Source: JANYHH01 sp965249745 (GTDB lineage: Bacteria > Deinococcota > Deinococci > Deinococcales > JAAFIG01). Taken from it: 64,000 nucleotides of DNA. Both the position numbers and the translations under genes were made by a program. The first letter of the stretch is position 1; each line of letters opens with the position of its first letter. The stretch is from NCBI GenBank assembly GCA_965249745.1, contig OZ252252.1, positions 4,402,001-4,466,000 of the forward strand, given 5' to 3'. Of this stretch, positions 16,332-23,045 are shown one piece after another. The notes beneath the pieces were generated by a model. It was not told where the DNA came from and searched no databases. It saw nothing but the letters and a program-made list of their open reading frames with translations.

Positions 16332-17102
16332 CGCGAACACGTAATCGGCGCTCGAGTCGCCCCAGACCACACGAATCGGAGTGCGCAGGTCAAAGTACGC
16401 TGGGAGCTTGACCGCGCCGATGCTGGACGCCGGATACTGCCCATCCAATGGGTACAAGCCCGCGCCGCCCTCCACGGTGTAGCGCGTCTTCCCTTGCACG
16501 AACTCGAGTTGCGTCGGGGTGTTCGCGTTCAATTGCGCGGCGATGCTGAAATACAGCATCTTGCCAGGTTGGGCGACCGTGAAGCCCGCGATGATCTTCT
16601 GTATCAGCGGAGCCGTCTTCGGGTCCAGTTTAGAAAGCTGCGCGTATTCCAGCAGCAGCAGACTCGCGGTGTCGCTCTTGCCGTCGCGGTGGAACAGGTG
16701 CAAGCCGCGCACGTCGTGACCCAGGTTCAACTCTTCCCAGCTCAGTTCCAGTGTGCCGAGGTCAGGGTCGTCGCTGATCGGATCGGGATACTCCAATTGT
16801 AAGGCTTCCAGGAAGACCCTGGGCACGAGCCACTGCGAGCCGCGCCGCTCGATCACTTGGTTCAGACGCACGTCTTTGCCGTTCATGATGAACTTGGCGC
16901 TACCAGCGAAGAAATAGGCAATATTTTCCGCCCAGCGCAGTGTCCCTCGAGCGCCATCCACGGTGAAGCTGCCATCGTTGACTCCGGCAACCTCGGTCAA
17001 GTCGTACACCAGGTCGCGGTTGGTAAAACCCGATTGCCCGAGGACGCCGCTCGAGGAGAACCCGAGCAGCAACAATCCGCAGAGCAGCCAGCGCCACATC
17101 AC
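16326..17102 (-). CDS. Secreted protein, stalk-domain-like, function unknown
   Basis: The 258-residue protein has a signal peptide (about residues 1-22, LLCGLLLLGFSSSGVLGQ). Residues about 60-105, with FIMNGKDVRLNQVIERRGSQWLVPRVFLEALQL, resemble the stalk/copper amine oxidase N-terminal repeat, in which the second strand pair ends in V-P-x-x-F. The remainder is not recognised. It is one of several exported proteins in this window with such a module. The surrounding genes give no functional hint. Confidence 0.6.
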   Translation of the reverse strand: MMWRWLLCGLLLLGFSSSGVLGQSGFTNRDLVYDLTEVAGVNDGSFTVDGARGTLRWAENIAYFFAGSAKFIMNGKDVRLNQVIERRGSQWLVPRVFLEALQLEYPDPISDDPDLGTLELSWEELNLGHDVRGLHLFHRDGKSDTASLLLLEYAQLSKLDPKTAPLIQKIIAGFTVAQPGKMLYFSIAAQLNANTPTQLEFVQGKTRYTVEGGAGLYPLDGQYPASSIGAVKLPAYFDLRTPIRVVWGDSSADYVFAR

Positions 17103-17310
17103 AGCTTCAGCCTAACGCGAGGTCAGCGGATTTCCTGTGATAGTTTTGCAGTACGCCATCGGTACTAAACGTTCTGACTAAGTCCATCCGGTTTGAGATG
17201 TACGCCTGTCGAAATCTTGGACTCGTCCGTGTTCTTGTGATGCAGCGTCCATTCACCGCTCAAAAAATACGGATGTCCAAGTTTCGACTCGCAGATACTT
17301 AGGTACAGGC

Positions 17311-17910
17311 TCAGACCTCGGGACTCCATTGCGGCGTGACGGCTGCCACGGCGGCTTGCACCTGTTCGGCGCTGGCCGTGCCAGATGCCTCAACTGCCAA
17401 CCCCCAGGCGAGCATGGATTGTTTGGCGAAGTGTTGCGTCTCGAGGGAGCCAGGATCGGCTTTATCCTCACCGCGCAAAAATCCGGCGAGCGCCACTAGT
17501 GCGCCGTCCCAACCGGGTCCGACGAACAGCGCCCCCGCGCCGCTCTGCGCAAACATCAGCGGAACCGTGTGCTCGAGTTCTACGGTTGTTGCATGTTCAT
17601 CTGGCGTCAGTCGGAGCTGGACAAGGCTGGTTTCGCCGCCCCAGGTGATCTCTAAGAGGTACGGGGCTTCGCAGCGCAAAATTTTTCCACCCGCGTTGCC
17701 CTCGGTCTGAAATTGCCCACCAACGCGCAGGTCGCCGCTGACGGGCAGGAACCAAGCCTGAATCCTGTCGGGAACCGTCAGCGCCTCCCAGACAAGCTTA
17801 GTGTCCCTGGGATAGCTGCGCCGTGCGAGAAGGCTGATGACCTCGCCGCCGCTGCCCGCTCGCTGGCTGACCGTTCGCCCAATCGCTTCGATTTCAACCG
17901 GGATATTCAC
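17311..17910 (-). CDS. SRPBCC/AHSA1-family protein
   Basis: A 199-residue START-fold protein. RRSYPRDTKLVWEALTVPDRIQAWFLP and VGGQFQTEGNAGGKIL match the AHSA1 (activator of Hsp90-like) subgroup, a cavity protein that binds hydrophobic ligands or clients. The start is GTG 17910 with AAAGGAG upstream. It is the last gene of a minus-strand unit headed by an ArsR repressor, a common arrangement in which SRPBCC proteins follow ArsR. Molecular role unknown. Confidence 0.8.
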   Translation of the reverse strand: MNIPVEIEAIGRTVSQRAGSGGEVISLLARRSYPRDTKLVWEALTVPDRIQAWFLPVSGDLRVGGQFQTEGNAGGKILRCEAPYLLEITWGGETSLVQLRLTPDEHATTVELEHTVPLMFAQSGAGALFVGPGWDGALVALAGFLRGEDKADPGSLETQHFAKQSMLAWGLAVEASGTASAEQVQAAVAAVTPQWSPEV

Positions 17911-17987
17911 AGTGACTCCTTTGACTCGAGAGGCTTAATGGCTCGAGGGGTTTGGATGGTTCGTGACGCGCCGGGCTTCAGTGTTTC

Positions 17988-18386
17988 TCAAGGCAGGTTC
18001 AACTGCCACGAAACCCCGAAGCGGTCGTTCAACCAGGCGAACTTGCGGCTGAATCCGTAGCTCCCGAGCGGCATCAGGAATGTGCCACCCTCACCCAGCG
18101 CAGCGCTGAGCGCATCAATCTCTGGCTCAGTCTGGCAGGTGACAAACAGTGAACTCGAGGGGGTGAACGTGAAGTTGTGCTTCACGGGGCTGTCGTAGAG
18201 CCTGACGCTCAATCCGCCGATTAAAACCACACCCATACGCACCAAGCCCTCCGCGCCGGGTTCGCCGGGACCGTACCGCTCGAGGGTGACGATCTGGCTG
18301 TTTGGGATGACGGTGGCGTAGAGCTTCATGGCGGCTTCGGCGTTGTTATCCTGAAACATTAAAAACGGCGTGACAGTCGTGGACAT
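17988..18386 (-). CDS. PhnB-like VOC family protein
   Basis: This 132-residue protein matches the PhnB/3-demethylubiquinone methyltransferase-like glyoxalase fold: TPFLMFQDNNAEAAMKLYATVIPNSQI at the N terminus and GFSRKFAWLNDRFGVSWQLNL at the C terminus. The family often co-occurs with SRPBCC and ArsR genes, as here. Catalytic function is not established for most members. AAGGAG precedes the ATG. It lies 63 bp after the SRPBCC-SnoaL gene and 77 bp before the AHSA1 gene. Confidence 0.82.
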   Translation of the reverse strand: MSTTVTPFLMFQDNNAEAAMKLYATVIPNSQIVTLERYGPGEPGAEGLVRMGVVLIGGLSVRLYDSPVKHNFTFTPSSSLFVTCQTEPEIDALSAALGEGGTFLMPLGSYGFSRKFAWLNDRFGVSWQLNLP

Positions 18387-18449
18387 AGTGGAAGGCTCCT
18401 TTGCGGACGGGTTATGTTGGGGCGACTGATTGGCTTTCAGAGGGTTTTC

Positions 18450-19445
18450 TCAACCCGTCCTCGTTCCATCTGATCCGCTCGGCTCGAGGGAAGCGTGATG
18501 GATCAACTGTTCCCGAAGCTCCAAGCTCAGGGCTTGTCCCAGTTCGGGTCGTCCGTGAAACGCGGCGGGCGTGTTCTGGAAGAGCGCAATCCGCCAGGCA
18601 CCTCCCTCGAGTCTGGCCACCAGGGTTTGCAGCGCGTTGACCCCTGGGTTGATGTCGGTCTGTCCCGGCGGAATCATGCCGACGACCGCGTTCAACACCG
18701 CCACGTCCGGCGCGAGCAATCCGACGCGCCGCACCTTAGCGATGTACGCGGCCGTCTGGTGATGCGCGAAGATCGCCTCGAGCTGCCTTTCGATCTCCCA
18801 GTCTCCGTGCATCGAACTGCCATCGAAACCGATCACCTGAGCGTCCCCCAGAAAAAGCCCGGCGAATCCGTGCGCGTCTCTCCTGTTCCACGCGTTCAGC
18901 AACGTTTGGTAAAGCGCGTGAATCTGCTGTTGCCGCTCGAGCTGAACGGTGAAGGCTTCAAGGGCGGGCGAGAAGGTTTCCAGAAACGGCGTTGGAATCC
19001 GACCTCGAAGCAGGTCTTTGAGAATGCCCGTGTGGGTGTGCCAACCTGTGACGACGAGCGCCTGATCCTCAACGCGCAACCGTCCGTGCGTGATCCGCAG
19101 CAACACCTGGTCGCCTCGAGCCTCGAGTTCAAACCGCACGAGTGACGGGTGTTGGGCGGGCGTGCTCGCCTCGGTCTGGTGACTCCAGGTGTACTCAATC
19201 ATGGTCGGGGCTTCAAGCCGGGTGACGGTACCGCAGATGATGCCGCCCGTGCGGATTGGTACGCCGTCGTGTTGTTGACTCAATTCGACCCGACCGCCAA
19301 CCTGTTGCGGCACGTCGCCGTCTGCCAGCCAAGTGCGCAGGTGTTCAGCTCGGGTCAGATAATCCCAGAGCCGCTCGAGCGGTCCGGGCAGCACGCGTTC
19401 AATCTGTATGGTGCGACTGTCCTGTAAAGAAAACTGCTCAGGCAT
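18450..19445 (-). CDS. SRPBCC domain fused to SnoaL-like (SgcJ/EcaC) domain
   Basis: The 331-residue chain joins two cavity folds. Residues about 10-150 are an AHSA1-type SRPBCC domain (RVLPGPLERLWDYLTRAEHLRTWLADG, TWSHQTEAS). Residues about 175-300 are a nuclear-transport-factor-2-like domain of the SgcJ/EcaC group (LLNAWNRRDAHGFAGLF, GDWEIERQLEAIF). SRPBCC genes after ArsR are usual; the SnoaL-like fusion is less common. The start lies 3 bp after the ArsR stop with AGGAG upstream, so the two are co-translated. Substrate unknown. Confidence 0.82.
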   Translation of the reverse strand: MPEQFSLQDSRTIQIERVLPGPLERLWDYLTRAEHLRTWLADGDVPQQVGGRVELSQQHDGVPIRTGGIICGTVTRLEAPTMIEYTWSHQTEASTPAQHPSLVRFELEARGDQVLLRITHGRLRVEDQALVVTGWHTHTGILKDLLRGRIPTPFLETFSPALEAFTVQLERQQQIHALYQTLLNAWNRRDAHGFAGLFLGDAQVIGFDGSSMHGDWEIERQLEAIFAHHQTAAYIAKVRRVGLLAPDVAVLNAVVGMIPPGQTDINPGVNALQTLVARLEGGAWRIALFQNTPAAFHGRPELGQALSLELREQLIHHASLEPSGSDGTRTG

Positions 19446-19448
19446 TCT

Positions 19449-19763
19449 TCACTCCTTCTGTGCGTCGTCACGTCGCAGTTGTGACTCGAGCGCATCGAGG
19501 CGTCCCGTCCAGAAGCGGGTGATGTTGGCAAGCCAGGCTTGGATTTCAAAGAGTGATTCGGGATTGAGTTCGTAAATCCGTTGCTGGGCTTGCACGTGAA
19601 CCCGAACGAGCTGGGCTTCCCGGAGGATCTTCAGGTGTTGCGAGACGGCTGGCTGGCTGATCGCAAACTCTTGGGCAATCGCGCCCGCCGCTCGCGGCTT
19701 CTGGGCGAGCAGTTCCACGATGCGTCGCCGCGTCGGATCGGCGAGCGCCGCGAAACCGGTCAT
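19449..19763 (-). CDS. ArsR-family repressor
   Basis: The 104-residue winged-helix protein begins FAALADPTRRRIVELLAQKPRAAG and has the recognition helix ISQPAVSQHLKILREAQLV. These are hallmarks of the SRPBCC-associated ArsR subgroup, which lacks the metal-binding cysteines of classical ArsR. It heads the operon that continues with SRPBCC-SnoaL, PhnB-like and AHSA1 genes. A palindrome within its own promoter spacer suggests autorepression. Confidence 0.92.
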   Translation of the reverse strand: MTGFAALADPTRRRIVELLAQKPRAAGAIAQEFAISQPAVSQHLKILREAQLVRVHVQAQQRIYELNPESLFEIQAWLANITRFWTGRLDALESQLRRDDAQKE

Positions 19764-19769
19764 GCCTCA

Positions 19770-19798
19770 AGCGTAAATGAAGCGCTTAAATAAGTCAA
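19770..19798 (-). promoter_or_regulatory. arsR-operon promoter with palindromic operator candidate
   Basis: TTGACT (19798-19793) and TACGCT (19775-19770) are 17 bp apart on the minus strand. TACGCT lies 6 nt before the ATG at 19763, so the transcript may be leaderless. The spacer contains the perfect palindrome AAGCGCTT (19780-19787), well placed for an autorepressor to block polymerase. Confidence 0.65.
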
Positions 19799-19949
19799 TA
19801 CTTAAATTAAGGATCTGCCTCGAGTTGTGGATCGGTGGCGAGGGGCTTCTAGTTCGAGGGAACACTGGATTGAGCTGGCCTGGACTGAGCTGGACTGGAC
19901 CATGCCGAACTCGAGTTGCAATCCCTAGTCCTCAGACTGCAATCCCCAT

Positions 19950-20888
19950 ATGCTGCTGCGCGTGAACCTCGACCCTCGTCTAGCAGTCTTCGCTCGTCAC
20001 CGCACCGTTCGTCAGTACAAGCCGCAACCGCTGGAATCGGGGCATTTGGAGCAAATCATGTACTGCGCCCAGCGAGCGCCGACCGACGCGACAGCCCAGA
20101 TGTACAGCTTTGTGCGGCTGACCGATCCGGGGTTACGCTCACAGATTGCGGAGTTGACGAAGAACCCGCACATGGCGACCGCCGCCGAGACCTTGATAGT
20201 CTGCGCCGACGTGCATCGCTTGCAGCAACTGTTGGAGCATCGCGGTTACGAATTCGGTGATTGGAGCGCCACGGCCGTGCATTTCGGGATCGGTGACGCG
20301 GTTATGGCGGCCGAGAACTTACTGGTTGCCGCCGAGTGCCTCGGCTATCAGGGTTGCTGGATCGGCGGCGTGCTAAGTGCGCTAGAAGAAATCGTGACCC
20401 TGCTCGAGTTGCCACAAGGCGTCTTGCCGTTCGCGGGCTTGACGATCGGCGTTCCCGACGAGGAACCACCGGTGCGCCCCAGAGTGCAACCGGAAATCGT
20501 CTGGCACGAGAACGCCTATCAGCCACTGACCGATGCGGCCCTCGAGACCGCGCTGGAACGCATGGCTCCGATTACCGCCAGGGGCGACTGGGCGCAGACC
20601 CTATCGCGCTATTTCGCTCTTGGCGGCACGATGGAAGCGAGGGACGTGACGTTGAGGCGCGTCCTTCAAAGGCAGGGCTTCACGCATGTCGGCAGCGACG
20701 TGAACGCGCTCTACACCCGCAGCCTCGAGGCCGGGTACGGTGAAGTTCTGATTCGTCGCGGCGAGGCTGGTTTTCAAGCCTGGGTGGATCGTCCGGATCG
20801 GGCGCACGGCGGCGAGGGCGCGACCCCGCTCGAGGCGCTGGAGGCCGCCGTGCTCGAGGCGGAACGGGACGCGGCGGCGGGCGAATAA
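19950..20888 (+). CDS. NfsA-like nitroreductase with C-terminal extension
   Basis: The 312-residue protein has the FMN-dependent nitroreductase fold of the NfsA/FRP group: RHRTVRQYKPQPLESGHLEQIMYCAQRAPTD at the N terminus, then AENLLVAAECLGYQGCWIGGV and GLTIGVPDEEPPVRPR. These enzymes use NAD(P)H to reduce nitro compounds, quinones or flavins. The final 90 residues or so, after the RPRVQPE segment, extend beyond the usual fold and end in an Ala/Glu-rich helix. The ATG at 19950 is preceded by TGCAAT, so translation may be leaderless. Confidence 0.87.
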   Translation: MLLRVNLDPRLAVFARHRTVRQYKPQPLESGHLEQIMYCAQRAPTDATAQMYSFVRLTDPGLRSQIAELTKNPHMATAAETLIVCADVHRLQQLLEHRGYEFGDWSATAVHFGIGDAVMAAENLLVAAECLGYQGCWIGGVLSALEEIVTLLELPQGVLPFAGLTIGVPDEEPPVRPRVQPEIVWHENAYQPLTDAALETALERMAPITARGDWAQTLSRYFALGGTMEARDVTLRRVLQRQGFTHVGSDVNALYTRSLEAGYGEVLIRRGEAGFQAWVDRPDRAHGGEGATPLEALEAAVLEAERDAAAGE

Positions 20889-21007
20889 AAGCACGACCCA
20901 AGCGCTGAAATGTGCCGCTCGTGAGGGTTGATTCAAGCCATCCATGTATCTCCAATCACAACAAACTTGAGTCTGGTGTTGTTAACTATCGGGTACAGGA
21001 GGTCCAT

Positions 21008-21250
21008 ATGAATTTCGATCAAGTCATGGAACAGATGAAAGCCCAACACGCCGAGCAGCTCAAAGACATGCCGCTGCCTCCGGGTGTGGAAGACTACCTG
21101 CGCGGACGGGTGGCGCTGGGCGACGCTGAAACGGTTACCTTCATGCTGAAACTCGCCTGGGTGTTCGGGGCGCAAGCCGGTCAGGCGGCCGTGCAGCAGG
21201 CACAGCAGATGCAGGATTTGCCACCGCAGAAGCGCCGCATCGAAGCCTGA
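21008..21250 (+). CDS. Small Gln-rich protein, function unknown
   Basis: An 80-residue soluble protein with a strong CAGGAGGTCC Shine-Dalgarno before ATG 21008 and a strong terminator right after the stop, so expression is credible. It starts MNFDQVMEQMKAQHAEQLKD. It ends in a Gln/Ala helix (QAGQAAVQQAQQMQDLPPQK) and has no cysteine. I do not recognise a family. The predicted helices suggest a small helical bundle. Confidence 0.7.
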   Translation: MNFDQVMEQMKAQHAEQLKDMPLPPGVEDYLRGRVALGDAETVTFMLKLAWVFGAQAGQAAVQQAQQMQDLPPQKRRIEA

Positions 21251-21263
21251 ACGAGTCACGCGA

Positions 21264-21297
21264 AAGAGAGGGCGAGCCATTTGGCTCGCCCTCTCTT
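21264..21297. terminator. Strong bidirectional terminator
   Basis: A near-perfect 16-bp stem (21264-21279 with 21282-21297) is followed by TCTT on the plus strand. It separates the small plus-strand gene from convergent sufE. Confidence 0.85.
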
Positions 21298-21390
21298 CTT
21301 CTACCCGCTCGAGCCAGCCGAGACCGCGCCTGTGACGCAAACGTGAGTTAGCTGAATCATGTTGTTATCAGTAAGTTCGGATGGCTCGAG

Positions 21391-21837
21391 TCAATGTGCC
21401 TGGGGCTGTGGTGCCTCGAGTTGCTGGACGGCTTCCTTGAGGCGGCGCAAGGTGTAATAGGCGGTGTTGCTGCGTTGCCGCATCAGCGTCTCACCGACCA
21501 CACGGCCCACGACGGCGGGGTCCAGGTCTAGAATCTCGGTGGCGGTCTCGCCGTCCAGATTTTCTACCCACAGCGCAGTCAGGGCGCGGGTCAGTGTCGT
21601 GACCTCCTGGCCGACCTCAGCCGCCAGTCGCACGCGTTCCCCGTCGCGGCGGGCGTAGAGGCCCACGGTGTCCTGGCACTCCTGATCCTGCCGGATGTCG
21701 GTCACGTCCCAGTGCGCGCCCTCGGGCGGAGCGAGTCTCGGCAGGCCGTCCGCGAGGTCAATCAAGCCCTGAATCCGCCCCTCCCTCGGTAGGCTCTCGA
21801 AGCGCTTCACGGTGTTCTCGAGGGTTTCCAGACTCAT
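21391..21837 (-). CDS. sufE: SufE family cysteine desulfuration protein
   Basis: The 148-residue protein accepts sulfane sulfur from a SufS-type desulfurase for iron-sulfur cluster assembly. Cys54 in RQDQECQDTVGLYA corresponds to the SufE persulfide cysteine, although the usual V-x-G-C-Q-S-x-V context is altered here to D-Q-E-C-Q-D-T-V. MRQRSNTAYYTLRRLKEAV near the C terminus is typical. No other suf genes are next to it. The family assignment is strong. Confidence 0.85.
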   Translation of the reverse strand: MSLETLENTVKRFESLPREGRIQGLIDLADGLPRLAPPEGAHWDVTDIRQDQECQDTVGLYARRDGERVRLAAEVGQEVTTLTRALTALWVENLDGETATEILDLDPAVVGRVVGETLMRQRSNTAYYTLRRLKEAVQQLEAPQPQAH

Positions 21838-21907
21838 GTCGCCAGTCTACGGACTAAGCTGACCAGCCCCAGTCGGACGGATTACCTGAATCGCTACTCC
21901 TCCAGGT

Positions 21908-23035
21908 TCAAGTTCCCTGACCGCTTCGTCCGCGCCGAGTGAACTCGAGAATCGCCTTGACGATTTCCAGCGGCGGCAACGCGAAGTCAGCCGCGCCGCG
22001 CTCGATGGCGATTCCCGGCATCCCGTGGATGACGCTAGATTGCTCGTCCTGAGCGATGGTTGTACCGCCCGCATCGTGCAGGGCGGTCAGACCGGAAACG
22101 CCGTCCTCGCCCATGCCGGTCAGGATCACCCCAAGCGCCTTGGAGCCGTACTCTTGGGCCAGGGAGCGCAACAAAACCGTTCCGCTCGGACAGTGGCCAT
22201 TGACGGGCCCGCCGAGGTCGTGAGCCAGCACCCCTCGAGCCACGGTCAGGTGGTGGGTGTGCGCCACCCAGACGCCGGGCTGCAACGCCTGACCGGGTTC
22301 GGCTAACCGCACCGGGACCTGACAGAGCGGGTTCAACCAGTCCACCATGCTGCTGGCGAAACCGCTGGCGATGTGTTGCACGATCAGCACGGGCAGCGGA
22401 AAATCGGCGGGCAGCCGGGTCAGAATCGTTTCCAGAACCTGCGGCCCACCGGTGCTGGCGACGATCCCGACGATCTCGAGCCGCTTGACCGAGGCGGGCA
22501 TCACGGCCAGGCTGAGGCGTGGTTTCCGGCGCTGCTCCTGCGGGGGCGGGGTTGGTAGCGTCCTTGTGGAGCGCGTGACTCGAGGGGTTGGGCTGGGAGT
22601 ACCAGAGCTGAGGCTGGCGGTGCTGCGTCGCCGCACCAGCTTGACCCTGGAGACGTTCTTGACCATCCGGCGGAACTCGTCGTGGTTGTCCGGGGCGTGC
22701 AGGCTGGGTTTGGCCACGACCGCCAGGATGCCCGCGCTGAAGGCTCTGGCGATTAAGCGCTGATCGTCGCGGCTGACGCTGGCTGTCACCATCAGAATCG
22801 GAATGGCGTGACGCGAAATAATCGCCTGGCTGGCGCTGAGACCGTCCATGCCCGGCATTCGCAAATCCATCGTGATGACATCGGGACGAAGGCGCTCCGT
22901 CATGATGATCGCCTGCTCACCACTGTCGGCCGTGCCGACCACCTCGAGTTCCGGATCAGTTTCTAGCAGCGCCACGAGCATCTGACGTTGCAGGCTCGAG
23001 TCGTCCACGACGAGAACACGAATGGCCCGCGTCAT
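21908..23035 (-). CDS. cheB: CheB: chemotaxis response regulator protein-glutamate methylesterase
   Basis: The 375-residue protein has a receiver domain (Asp11, Asp12, phospho-acceptor Asp57 in ITMDLRMPGMDG), a Ser/Thr/Pro/Arg-rich linker (about 135-180) and a methylesterase domain. The catalytic triad is Ser194 in ASTGGP, His221 in VQHIASG and Asp311 in GMGEDG. It demethylates or deamidates receptor glutamates to reset the array. It is the last gene of the chemosensory operon, starting 10 bp after cheA ends; in Wsp-type pathways the equivalent is WspF. Confidence 0.95.
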   Translation of the reverse strand: MTRAIRVLVVDDSSLQRQMLVALLETDPELEVVGTADSGEQAIIMTERLRPDVITMDLRMPGMDGLSASQAIISRHAIPILMVTASVSRDDQRLIARAFSAGILAVVAKPSLHAPDNHDEFRRMVKNVSRVKLVRRRSTASLSSGTPSPTPRVTRSTRTLPTPPPQEQRRKPRLSLAVMPASVKRLEIVGIVASTGGPQVLETILTRLPADFPLPVLIVQHIASGFASSMVDWLNPLCQVPVRLAEPGQALQPGVWVAHTHHLTVARGVLAHDLGGPVNGHCPSGTVLLRSLAQEYGSKALGVILTGMGEDGVSGLTALHDAGGTTIAQDEQSSVIHGMPGIAIERGAADFALPPLEIVKAILEFTRRGRSGQGT

Positions 23036-23045
23036 AGTAGCCAGC

